This document shows positions 26,601-33,735 of a stretch of DNA of 64,000 bases, in pieces. The notes under the pieces are model-generated. The model searched no databases and had not been told where the DNA came from. It worked only from the letters and a program-made list of their open reading frames with translations. The translations under genes were made by a program, and so were the position numbers. Origin of the DNA: Streptomyces finlayi (lineage in GTDB: Bacteria > Actinomycetota > Actinomycetes > Streptomycetales > Streptomycetaceae); the NCBI RefSeq assembly GCF_014216315.1, contig NZ_CP045702.1, positions 2,294,001 through 2,358,000 on the forward strand, given 5' to 3'. Numbering within the stretch: the stretch's first letter is position 1; each line of letters opens with the position of its first letter.

Positions 26601-27476
26601 CAGGCCCGTTACAACGTCTACGACTCGCTGCTCAGCGAGTACGCGGCGATGGGCTTCGAGTACGGCTACTCGCTGGCCCGCCCGGAGTCGCTGGTCATCT
26701 GGGAAGCCCAGTTCGGTGACTTCGTCAACGGCGCCCAGACCGTCGTGGACGAGTTCATCTCCTCGGCCGAGCAGAAGTGGGGCCAGACCTCGGGCGTCAC
26801 GCTGCTGCTGCCGCACGGCTACGAGGGCCAGGGCCCGGACCACTCGTCCGCCCGCCCGGAGCGCTTCCTCCAGATGTGCGCGCAGGACAACATGACGGTG
26901 GCCATGCCCACGCTGCCGTCGAACTACTTCCACCTCCTGCGGTGGCAGGTGCACAACCCGCACCACAAGCCGCTGATCGTCTTCACCCCGAAGTCGATGC
27001 TCCGTCTCAAGGCGGCGGCGTCGAAGGTGGAGGAGTTCACCACCGGCGGTTTCCGTCCGGTCATCGGTGACGAGTCGGTCACCCCGGAGAGCGTCCGCAA
27101 GGTCGTCTTCTGCGCCGGCAAGCTCTACTACGACCTGGACGCCGAGCGCGAGAAGCGCGGGGACACCGAGACGGCGATCATCCGTCTGGAGCGTCTGTAC
27201 CCGCTGCCGGGTGCCGAGATCCAGGCCGAGATCGCCAAGTACCCGAACGCCGAGAAGTACCTCTGGGCCCAGGAGGAGCCGGCCAACCAGGGTGCGTGGC
27301 CGTTCATCGCGCTCAACCTGATCGACCACCTGGACCTGGCCGTCGGCGCCGACGTCCCGCACGGTGAGCGTCTGCGCCGCATCTCGCGGCCGCGCGGCTC
27401 GTCCCCCGCGGTCGGCTCGGCCAAGCGTCACCAGGCAGAGCAGGCTCAACTCCTCACCGAGGTGTTCGAGGCCTGA
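23658..27476 (+). CDS. kgd: Kgd: 2-oxoglutarate decarboxylase/dehydrogenase E1 with fused E2-like domain
   Basis: A 1272-residue actinobacterial multifunctional 2-oxoglutarate enzyme of the TCA cycle. The N-terminal docking helix (NEWLVDEIYQQYLQDPSS) and an Ala/Pro-rich linker precede an acyltransferase (E2o-like) domain with YDHRVIQGAASGEF (about 364). The E1o thiamine-diphosphate domains follow, with IIHVNGDDPEAVVR (about 760) and RRRGHNEGDNP. It can act as 2-oxoglutarate decarboxylase, as 2-hydroxy-3-oxoadipate synthase, or as E1 of the dehydrogenase complex using lipoylated E2. GTG 23658 (VSSQSPSNSS) is chosen by resemblance to related starts; TTG 23607 and GTG 23631 are in frame. The gene-free 23399-23657 upstream holds a possible promoter (TGCACG-N17-TAGCCT) but nothing else clear. 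Confidence 0.96.
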   Translation: MSSQSPSNSSISTDQSEQGKNPAAAFGPNEWLVDEIYQQYLQDPSSVDRAWWDFFADYKPGTSGTAEKPDAPAAEAAVTPGPAGPAPTPPTADAPAAQAPAPAAAPVAPAQPPAAAPAAAAPAAPAAPAKAAAAPAPAAAAKAAPVAEATAGPEYVTLRGPSAAVAKNMNASLELPTATSVRAVPVKLLFDNRIVINNHLKRARGGKISFTHLIGYAMVQALKAMPSMNYSFAVKDGKPTLVKPEHVNLGLAIDLVKPNGDRQLVVAAIKKAETLNFFEFWQAYEDIVRRARVGKLGMDDFSGVTASLTNPGGIGTVHSVPRLMPGQGLIMGVGAMDYPAEFQGTSQDTLNKLGISKVMTLTSTYDHRVIQGAASGEFLRVLSQLLLGENGFYDEIFKALRIPYEPVRWLRDIDASHDDDVTKAARVFELIHSYRVRGHVMADTDPLEYRQRKHPDLDITEHGLTLWDLERDFAVGGFSGKTMMKLRDILGVLRESYCRTTGIEFMHIQEPKERKWLQDRVERPRPAPEREEQLRILRRLNAAEAFETFLQTKYVGQKRFSLEGGESVIPLLDAVIDSAAEARLDEVVIGMAHRGRLNVLANIVGKSYAQIFREFEGNLDPRSMHGSGDVKYHLGAEGTFTGLDGEQIKVSLAANPSHLEAVDPVLEGIARAKQDIVNKGGTDFTVLPVALHGDAAFAGQGVVAETLNMSQLRGYRTGGTVHVVINNQVGFTAAPESSRSSMYATDVARMIEAPIIHVNGDDPEAVVRVARLAFEYRQTFNKDVVIDLICYRRRGHNEGDNPEFTNPQMYTLIDKKRSVRKLYTESLIGRGDITLEEAEQALQDFQGQLEKVFAEVREATSEPSQPHVPRVQAEFPVAVTTAVSTEVIKAIAESQVNIPDGITVHPRLMPQMQRRAASVDNGTIDWGMGETLAIGSLLMEGTPVRLAGQDTRRGTFGQRHAVLVDQKTGEDYTPLLYLTEDQARYNVYDSLLSEYAAMGFEYGYSLARPESLVIWEAQFGDFVNGAQTVVDEFISSAEQKWGQTSGVTLLLPHGYEGQGPDHSSARPERFLQMCAQDNMTVAMPTLPSNYFHLLRWQVHNPHHKPLIVFTPKSMLRLKAAASKVEEFTTGGFRPVIGDESVTPESVRKVVFCAGKLYYDLDAEREKRGDTETAIIRLERLYPLPGAEIQAEIAKYPNAEKYLWAQEEPANQGAWPFIALNLIDHLDLAVGADVPHGERLRRISRPRGSSPAVGSAKRHQAEQAQLLTEVFEA

Positions 27477-27494
27477 TCAGCCGCTGTCCGAACC

Positions 27495-27536
27495 GAAGGC
27501 CCGGTTCCGTGAGTCACCTCACGGAACCGGGCCTTC
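27495..27536. terminator. Strong bidirectional terminator after kgd and fxsT
   Basis: A perfect 19-bp stem beginning GAAGGCCCGGTTCC with a 4-nt loop TCAC (27514-27517). It lies between the convergent stops at 27476 and 27561 and closes both the kgd transcript and the long minus-strand operon. Confidence 0.92.
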
Positions 27537-27560
27537 GGCCTGTCGGGGAGGGCGTACCGG

Positions 27561-30557
27561 TCAGATCATCTGGGGCTCGAAGTCCCAGAAGGGCCGGTTC
27601 CGCGAGCGGGCCGACACGGTGTGTACGTGCTGCGGGCCCAGCGTCGATCCCAGATCGCCCAGGGCCTCGCTCTCGACCTTCTCCGCCCGCAGCCGGTCCC
27701 GCAGACCGCGCAGGTCCGCCGCGTGCGCGATCCTGGCGGACAGCGTCAGCGGGTGCGTCCTGCCGAGGACCTCGGTGGCCCGGGTGACCGTCAGCTCGGT
27801 GAGCGCGGCGGCCGACTCCGGGTCGCCCACCAGGTTGCGCAGCGCCGAGGCGTTGATCGCGCAGCCCAGGGTCCAGGGGTGGTTCTCGCCCACGGACCTC
27901 GTCATATCGGTGAGGGCCTGCTCCATGAGCTGGTGGGCCTGGTCACGCTCCCCGACGTTGCGCAGGACCAGGGCGTGGTTGGAGCGCGTGCCCGCGACGT
28001 ACGGGTGGCTCTCGCCGAGCATCATCAGATACCCGTTGACGACGTAATCGCTTATCGTCCTGGCCTGGTCGATGTCGCCGTGCTCGCGGGCGAAGCAGCT
28101 CTGTCCGGCCGCGAACATCAGAGTCAGCGGCCCGTGTTCGCCCAGCACCCGCTCGCCCCGTTCGAGGACCCGGGTGAACGCAGCCGCCGCCTTGCCGCGG
28201 TCGCCGGAGCGGTAGCGGCACAGGGCCAGGTTGTACTCGGCGAGCAGGGTCTGGGGCGTGTCCTCGCCCAGCGCGATCCGGTGCACACGGGCACTCTGGG
28301 CCTGGAGGGACTCCGCCTCGTTGTAGCGGCCGAGGAGCCGCAGGTCGGTGGCGTAGTTGATCTCGGAGAACAGGGTCCAGCCGTGCCGCGCCTTGAGGAG
28401 CTGGCGGCGGGCCTCCAGCGTGCGCCGGTTGAGCTCCAGGGACTCCTCGTACCGTCCGAGCAGCCGCAGGGAGATGGCCAGGTTGTTCTGGGCGTTGATG
28501 GTACGGGCGTCCTGGTCACCGAGGACCTCGCGGTAGGCGCCGAGAAGCCACGTGGAGAGCTCAAGCGCCTCGTCGTAGCGGCCCAGACCGCGGAGGTCGG
28601 CGGCGAGGCCGTTGGCGGCCCGCAGGTGCTCCAGGTCCTGCGGACCGCGTTCGGTGCGCAGATGGTCGACGACGGCCCGCTCCATGGCCTCCGTCCCGGC
28701 GTAGTCCCCCACGGCCCGTAGCAGGTTGGCGTAGTTGTAGCTGAGGTCCCACACCCGGGGATGGGTCTCACCGAGCAGGTCCCGCCAGGCGGTCATGGCC
28801 CGTTCGCCGAGCTTGATGCCCGCCCGGTACTCCCCGGAGAAGTACATGTAGCGCAGGCAGTTGAGGACGAGGGCCTGGACGGCGGGGTCCCTGCTCTCGA
28901 GGACCTCGGCCCACTTCAGGTGCGGGGTGATCTCGGCGTACGCGGGCCAGTACATGGCGTCGATGGGGCGCCCGGGGTCCGCGGCCGCCAGAGCCTTGCG
29001 GACGACGTCGATGAATTCCTGCCGGTCCCGGGCGGGCATGTCGGTGCCGACGATCTTGTGGACCATGCGGTGCAGATAGACCGACTCACCGGCGGACGAG
29101 GCCTCCTCCACCGAGGACTCGTGGGACTCCAGTCGTACGACGGAGTACTGGCGCAGCTGGCCGATCGCCTTGTTCCACAGCAGCGGATCGTTCATCAGCC
29201 CAGCGAGCTGTTCGGGCAGATCACCCGGCGGCATCTCCCTGAGGAGGCGTACGGGGATGGAGCCCGGGGCGAAGAAGCTGCACAGCCGCAGCAGGTCCAC
29301 GGACTCGGGGACGGTCTCCTTGAGCTTGTTCAGCAGTATCGACCAGGCGGTCTGGAAGGCCAGCGGGAAGTCCGCGGACACCTTGACCACGTCCTGGTCG
29401 ATGCCGCCTTCGAGGAGTTCGATGTACTCCGCGACCGACATGTCGGAGTCGTTGAGCCAGCCTGCCGTCTGGTCGAGGAGCAGCGGGAGGTCTTCCAGCG
29501 CGTTCGCCAGCTGATCGGCCTCGGTGTGCGTGAGACGCGGGGCACGGCGGCGGATGAAGGAGACCGATTCACCGCGGTCGTAGACCGGAACCTCCACCAG
29601 GTGGCTGTTGTGCTCGCGCCATTCGGGGTTGCGGGAGGTGATCAGGACATGACCAGGACCGGTCGGTACGAGGTCCCCGATCTGGTCGGGCTCGTCGGCG
29701 CCGTCCAGGATCAGCAGCCAGTGGGAGTGCGGCCGGCCCCGCCGCAGCGAGTCACGGACGGCGCGCAGCCGCTCCCCGTACTCGGCGCCGGTGACCAGGC
29801 CCAGTTCCGGGGCGAGTTCGGCGAGGCGCTGGCGGTAGAGGGCGCGGCGGTCGGCGGGCACCCACCAGACCACGTCGTAGTCGGAGCCGAAGCGGTAGAC
29901 GTACTCCGCCGCCAACTGCGTCTTGCCGACACCCGACATGCCGTGCAGCGTGACGACCCCGGCGCCCTGGCCCGCGCTCTGGAGTGCGTGGTACGCCTCG
30001 CTGAGCAGGCCCTCACGGCCCGTGAACCGGGTGTTGCGGCGGGGTACTCCGCCCCACACCTCAGGGGTGTCGGCGGGGAAACGCGCTCCTGGCCGCCCGC
30101 CGTCCGTGCGGGGCAGTGGGTCCGTGGGCAGGTCGAGGTGGGCGAGCAGGCGCCGCTCCGCCTCCTCCTCCCCTACGTTGGTCAGTTCGGCGGCGCCGAA
30201 GACCGAGGTGGCGCCGGGCAGCGCGGAGGTGGTCACGGAGACGGCGGCGAAGCGCTCCGACTCCGGGGCGACCACGGTGCGCAGCGCCCGGTTCCACTCG
30301 TCGTGGCTGCGGGGGCCCAGCTGGAAGTACCAGTCGCTGAGGACGACCAGGATGCGGCCGGGGGCGAGCATCAGATCGCGCAGCTCGTCCTCGAGCGTGG
30401 CCCCCGCCTGGGGATCCCACCGCTGGTGGACGACCCGTACACCACGCCGTTCGAGACGGTCGCCGATCCAGACCGCCCAGGCCCGGTTGAACCCGGCGAA
30501 ACTAATGGTGACGGATTGCGTCCCCGTTGCTCCAACTTGCTTACGCGCTACGGGCAT
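27561..30557 (-). CDS. fxsT: FxSxx-COOH system TIR-like/NB-ARC/TPR protein
   Basis: A 998-residue STAND protein. Residues about 15-115 are TIR-like (VTISFAGFNRAWAVWIGDRL, then RILVVLSDWYFQLG and HDEWNRAL). An NB-ARC ATPase follows with P-loop GMSGVGKT (206-213), Walker B HWLLILDGADE (D285), GHVLITSRNPEW and a GLPL-like LPLLLDQTAGWL. The C-terminal half is made of TPR units with LLGRYEESLELNRRTLEAR-like periodicity. This domain order is that of the tetratricopeptide protein found with FxSxx-COOH RiPP cassettes and also resembles NLR immune receptors. It may sense a partner through the TPRs and signal through the TIR-like domain, possibly without NADase activity. Last gene of the operon, 90 bp after the HExxH gene. 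Confidence 0.88.
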   Translation of the reverse strand: MPVARKQVGATGTQSVTISFAGFNRAWAVWIGDRLERRGVRVVHQRWDPQAGATLEDELRDLMLAPGRILVVLSDWYFQLGPRSHDEWNRALRTVVAPESERFAAVSVTTSALPGATSVFGAAELTNVGEEEAERRLLAHLDLPTDPLPRTDGGRPGARFPADTPEVWGGVPRRNTRFTGREGLLSEAYHALQSAGQGAGVVTLHGMSGVGKTQLAAEYVYRFGSDYDVVWWVPADRRALYRQRLAELAPELGLVTGAEYGERLRAVRDSLRRGRPHSHWLLILDGADEPDQIGDLVPTGPGHVLITSRNPEWREHNSHLVEVPVYDRGESVSFIRRRAPRLTHTEADQLANALEDLPLLLDQTAGWLNDSDMSVAEYIELLEGGIDQDVVKVSADFPLAFQTAWSILLNKLKETVPESVDLLRLCSFFAPGSIPVRLLREMPPGDLPEQLAGLMNDPLLWNKAIGQLRQYSVVRLESHESSVEEASSAGESVYLHRMVHKIVGTDMPARDRQEFIDVVRKALAAADPGRPIDAMYWPAYAEITPHLKWAEVLESRDPAVQALVLNCLRYMYFSGEYRAGIKLGERAMTAWRDLLGETHPRVWDLSYNYANLLRAVGDYAGTEAMERAVVDHLRTERGPQDLEHLRAANGLAADLRGLGRYDEALELSTWLLGAYREVLGDQDARTINAQNNLAISLRLLGRYEESLELNRRTLEARRQLLKARHGWTLFSEINYATDLRLLGRYNEAESLQAQSARVHRIALGEDTPQTLLAEYNLALCRYRSGDRGKAAAAFTRVLERGERVLGEHGPLTLMFAAGQSCFAREHGDIDQARTISDYVVNGYLMMLGESHPYVAGTRSNHALVLRNVGERDQAHQLMEQALTDMTRSVGENHPWTLGCAINASALRNLVGDPESAAALTELTVTRATEVLGRTHPLTLSARIAHAADLRGLRDRLRAEKVESEALGDLGSTLGPQHVHTVSARSRNRPFWDFEPQMI

Positions 30558-30647
30558 TCAACCGTCTCCCTGCATCGTTTCAAGCCTAATCAACATACAC
30601 GGACGACCGGACGGGTCCGCATGTTCCCGCAGCACGGACGTGCCTGT

Positions 30648-32027
30648 TCACCGTCGTTTCGCGTCGTTCCTCTGCTGCCATATCACCCGGGCCGTACGGA
30701 CATACGCCCGCGCCCGCGCCTGATGCCCCGTTGGAGCCGGAGATTCCGCCAGACGGTGGTAGAGCGTGATCAACTCGTTGACGATCACCCGCCCCTCGGG
30801 GGTCAGGGCCCCGGACCCGGCCAGGACGGGCAGCACGGCGCCCACCTGTTCGCGTCTGCGGGCGTGTTCGGACCAGGCCAGGTCCCGCTGGTCGGTGCGT
30901 TCCGCGCCGAGTGCGCACTGCTGCCAGAAGTCGGCGAGCGCCGCATGGGACACGGCGCCCTGGAGGAGCCCGTCGAAGGGCCGGGGGTCGGGCCGCCACG
31001 GTGCGAAGTACCGGGCGTCGGGGCCCTCGTGGTGCAGGGGGGCCATGGCGCTCAGTGCGGCGATCTTGGTGTGCTGGAGCTCGTGCACGAGGGTGGAGGC
31101 GAAGTGGGCGGAGGTGGCGGGCCGGCTGCTGAGTACGGCGCCGAACGCCTCACGCCGGGTGCCGCTGCAGTGTGCCGCGCTGGTTCCGCTCGGCCCGGAA
31201 CCGGGCGGCGGGGCGAGTGGCACCAGACAGCGCAGCAGAACGGCGGCCTCGGCCAGCCGCTGGTGGCCGCCGGTCCGCAGCTCGGCCGCCGTGCCCGCCC
31301 AGGCCTGTGCCCAGCCCGTGCGCTCCGGGCCCTCGACACGGACCGCCGCGCCCAGCCCGTGCGGCCCGGGGCCGGCCGTACGGTACGGGTCGAGGTCGTC
31401 CATGGGGACGGGGGCGGCGCCGGACAGCAGCGGCGGCAGGGTGCGGGTGGACCGCCAGCGCGGGTCCCAGGAGCGCGCGGCACCGGCGTCGAGCTGTACG
31501 ACCACCTCCGCGGGCCCCGTCTGACGTAACGTCACCTCCGTCGCGTCCGCGCTGACACCCACCTCGCCCGGCCGGACGTCCAGCGCTCCGACGGTGGGGA
31601 ACGACAGCACCGGTCCGGGGGAGACGATCCGCGTGGTGAAGCTCAGCCCGGCGCGGATCGCGGCGGCCACCGCCAGCGCCCCGAAGTGCGCCAGGTCGGC
31701 GCGCAGTTCGGGTCCGGGGGCGGCTCCGGTGAGACCGCGCAGACAGCGCAGGGCCCACGGGCCGACGAGCGGGTAGAGCAGTACGGAGCGGGCGGCGGCC
31801 CGGTCGGCACCGTCGGCCGCCTCCAGGAGGGCCCAGTCGGTGGCGACGCGGTGACGCAGCTCCGGAGGGCAGACGGGGTCCGGTGCCTGGGCCGCGGCGT
31901 CGAGCAGGGCGCGCAGGAGCACGAACCGGCGGGTGTCCTGGTCGCGTACGAGGAGGCCGAGGGTGTGCGCGTCGCCTTCCGTGCGGCCCAGCGCGCGCAG
32001 CGCGCCTTCGGGCAGCGCGGGACTCAC
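30648..32027 (-). CDS. HExxH-type peptide hydroxylase of the FxSxx-COOH cassette
   Basis: A 459-residue protein with a single clear motif, LVHELQHTK (HELQH at 315-319), set in a helical C-terminal region. Proteins with this motif beside FxSxx-COOH precursors are classed as 2-oxoglutarate-dependent HExxH-type peptide beta-hydroxylases, so the histidines would bind iron rather than act as a protease. The GTG start at 32027 overlaps the fxsB stop by 4 bp (GTGA), coupling it to the maturase. I infer that it hydroxylates the precursor after or before cyclophane formation; no chemistry is shown by sequence alone. Confidence 0.82.
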   Translation of the reverse strand: MSPALPEGALRALGRTEGDAHTLGLLVRDQDTRRFVLLRALLDAAAQAPDPVCPPELRHRVATDWALLEAADGADRAAARSVLLYPLVGPWALRCLRGLTGAAPGPELRADLAHFGALAVAAAIRAGLSFTTRIVSPGPVLSFPTVGALDVRPGEVGVSADATEVTLRQTGPAEVVVQLDAGAARSWDPRWRSTRTLPPLLSGAAPVPMDDLDPYRTAGPGPHGLGAAVRVEGPERTGWAQAWAGTAAELRTGGHQRLAEAAVLLRCLVPLAPPPGSGPSGTSAAHCSGTRREAFGAVLSSRPATSAHFASTLVHELQHTKIAALSAMAPLHHEGPDARYFAPWRPDPRPFDGLLQGAVSHAALADFWQQCALGAERTDQRDLAWSEHARRREQVGAVLPVLAGSGALTPEGRVIVNELITLYHRLAESPAPTGHQARARAYVRTARVIWQQRNDAKRR

Positions 32028-33238
32028 GGGGGGTCTCCCGCGGCCGCCTCTGCCAGGTGGCGGGCGATATGGCGGATCAGCCGGTCGAGGTCGGCGCAGT
32101 AGACGGAAGGGTGGGTGAAGCCGTGCCCCGCGCGGTAGCGGTGGGCGTAGTGGCCGCCGCCGCAGACCGTGAGCAGCGGGCAGCCGCGGCAGACCGGCGC
32201 GAGCGCACCGGCGCCCGCCTGACGGGCGGCGACGCCGGGGTGGCGCAGCGCCTCGTCGAAGGTGTGGCGGAAGACGTCGAGCCCGGTGGCCGCCGCCGTG
32301 TCGTAGGCGGACTTGAGCGAGTCGACCTGCTCGATGGCTCCGTCGGTCTCCACCACGACTGCGTTGAGCGGATCGAGCCCGAGGGACTCGGTGGCTGCGG
32401 GCAGCCCGAGCAGCAGCGCGAGGCACTCCTCGAAGAGACGGATCCGGGTCTCGCGGTGCCCGGCCGGCCACCAGCGGTCGAAGACGGCGCACAGCCAGTC
32501 GCCGTACGGGGTGGGCCGGCCGGAACCGACGGGCCGGGCCGGGGGTTCGGCGCCGGCGGGCAGGCCGGGCGGCGGTGCGGTCCAGTTGCCGTGCGGGAGC
32601 AGCAGGTCCAGGGCGGGAGGCCGCAGGGTGAGCAGCGACTCGTACATCTCGACCGGGTCGGTGCGCGGGTCGACGACGGTGAGGATGCCCGCGTACGCCT
32701 GCGGATACCGCTCGGCGAGGAGCCGGGCGCCGCGCGAGGCTGCGGGCCAGGAAGGGCGTCCCGCATGGTCCAGGCGCTGGGTGTTGTGGGCGGCCAGGCC
32801 GCCGTCGAGGCTGATGCCGACGCGTATGCCGTGCCGGGCGAGGGTCGCGACGCGCGCGTCGGTGAGCAGGGTGGCGTTGGTCTGCACGGTGGTGCGGACG
32901 GCGCAGGTGCCGGGGACGCGTGCGCGGACCCGTTCGGTGAAGCCGGCGAGCAGGTCCGCGCCCGCGAGCAGGGGTTCGCCACCGTGCAGGACGAGGGCGG
33001 CCTCCCGCAGCCGGTGGGTCTCCGCGTGCTCACCGATGCGGGCGGCGGTCCGGTCCAGGACGGCGGGCGACGCGGCGGCGGGGCGGTCGCGCCAGGTGTC
33101 GTCCGGGCCCTCGTAGAGGTAGCAGTACCGGCAGGCCAGATTGCAGCGGCCGTGCACCTTGACGATGAACTGTCCGAAAGGAACGGGGCTCACGGGGCCG
33201 CTGCGCGGAGCCGCGCCAGAGGTCGCCTTCCGGGACAC
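32024..33238 (-). CDS. fxsB: Radical SAM/SPASM cyclophane maturase FxsB
   Basis: A 404-residue radical SAM enzyme. The SAM-cluster motif is CNLACRYC (C32, C36, C39), followed by LHGGEPLL and ISLDG. A C-terminal SPASM-type cysteine set is present (CRGCPLLTVCGGGHY and a later Cys before ADLDRL) for auxiliary clusters. The PFGQFIVKVHGRCN opening is the FxsB-family signature. The enzyme is known to form a three-residue cyclophane by linking the Phe ring to the beta-carbon of Ser in F-x-S. GTG 33238 is the start I favour, with GGGGG 7 nt upstream; a later GTG at 33193 is possible. Only 4 bp overlap with the hydroxylase gene. Confidence 0.9.
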   Translation of the reverse strand: MSRKATSGAAPRSGPVSPVPFGQFIVKVHGRCNLACRYCYLYEGPDDTWRDRPAAASPAVLDRTAARIGEHAETHRLREAALVLHGGEPLLAGADLLAGFTERVRARVPGTCAVRTTVQTNATLLTDARVATLARHGIRVGISLDGGLAAHNTQRLDHAGRPSWPAASRGARLLAERYPQAYAGILTVVDPRTDPVEMYESLLTLRPPALDLLLPHGNWTAPPPGLPAGAEPPARPVGSGRPTPYGDWLCAVFDRWWPAGHRETRIRLFEECLALLLGLPAATESLGLDPLNAVVVETDGAIEQVDSLKSAYDTAAATGLDVFRHTFDEALRHPGVAARQAGAGALAPVCRGCPLLTVCGGGHYAHRYRAGHGFTHPSVYCADLDRLIRHIARHLAEAAAGDPP

Positions 33239-33371
33239 TCCGGCACCCCCATGCTCTCCGGGCCCGCGTACGGCCCCTCGTACGACCCCCGCCACGGGTC
33301 CGGGGCGGGTATCCCTGCCCCGGGACCGGCGCAGACGCCGCCGCCCGAGCACGGCCGGCTCCCAAGGACTC

Positions 33372-33391
33372 CCCGGCCGGAACCGGCCGGG
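33372..33391 (-). promoter_or_regulatory. Intercistronic hairpin between fxsA and fxsB
   Basis: CCCGGCCGG and CCGGCCGGG form a nearly loopless GC-only palindrome in the 184-bp gap between the precursor and maturase genes. Position and strength suggest partial termination or mRNA end protection, which would give more precursor than enzyme. Functional role is inferred. Confidence 0.5.
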
Positions 33392-33422
33392 TGGCCCTGC
33401 GGGGCGGCGGCCCGCGCCCCGT

Positions 33423-33623
33423 TCAGAAGGCGCTGTTGAAGCCCCACAGCGTCTCCCGCGGCTGCTCGGCCCGGTCCCGCAGGTCAGCGACCACCGCCGA
33501 GAGCACGGGATGGTCGAGGGTCCGCAGGGTGGCAAGGTCGAGCCCGAGCAGATCCGGCAGCGGGTCCGGAGCACTCTCCTGACCGGCGTGTGGCGCGGTG
33601 TTCTCACATGTCGACTGGCTCAT
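33423..33623 (-). CDS. fxsA: FxSxx-COOH RiPP precursor peptide FxsA
   Basis: A 66-residue precursor ending ETLWGFNSAF, that is F62-N-S64-A-F66 at the extreme C-terminus, the exact FxSxx-COOH signature. The leader contains LPDLLGLDLATLRTLDHPVL, the conserved recognition region of this family, predicted helical. FxsB is expected to link F62 to S64. ATG 33623 is chosen because GGAG lies 5 nt upstream; a GTG directly before it would add one residue. No transporter or protease for leader removal is adjacent. However, a trypsin-like protein is encoded four genes upstream, and arginines R49, R51 and R56 precede the core. Confidence 0.9.
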   Translation of the reverse strand: MSQSTCENTAPHAGQESAPDPLPDLLGLDLATLRTLDHPVLSAVVADLRDRAEQPRETLWGFNSAF

Positions 33624-33735
33624 CACGACTCCCCGTTGCTGTCGTACCCGGTTCGCGGCCGTGCGCCCGCCCGTGGACGCACACCTCTGACGTACTCACC
33701 GTTGAACACAGCTCCGAACGCTCGCCGTCGAACGC

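Noticed and set aside
23364..27449. Open frame of about 1361 codons antisense to kgd
   Set aside because: It is the mirror of a highly expressed GC-biased gene. The protein is low-complexity Arg/Gly/Val-rich, and the sense strand has conserved Kgd motifs throughout.
23658..27476. Kgd fusion as a novel enzyme
   Set aside because: The E2-like/E1 fusion is standard for actinobacteria.
30648..32027. Metalloprotease based on HExxH
   Set aside because: Context beside FxsA/FxsB and lack of a downstream third ligand motif typical of proteases favour the hydroxylase assignment; kept as a minor alternative.
33190..33447. Possible small peptide between fxsA and fxsB
   Set aside because: Frame is Gly/Pro/Arg-rich, overlaps both neighbours and lacks a good start; a second precursor with an FxSxx end is not seen.
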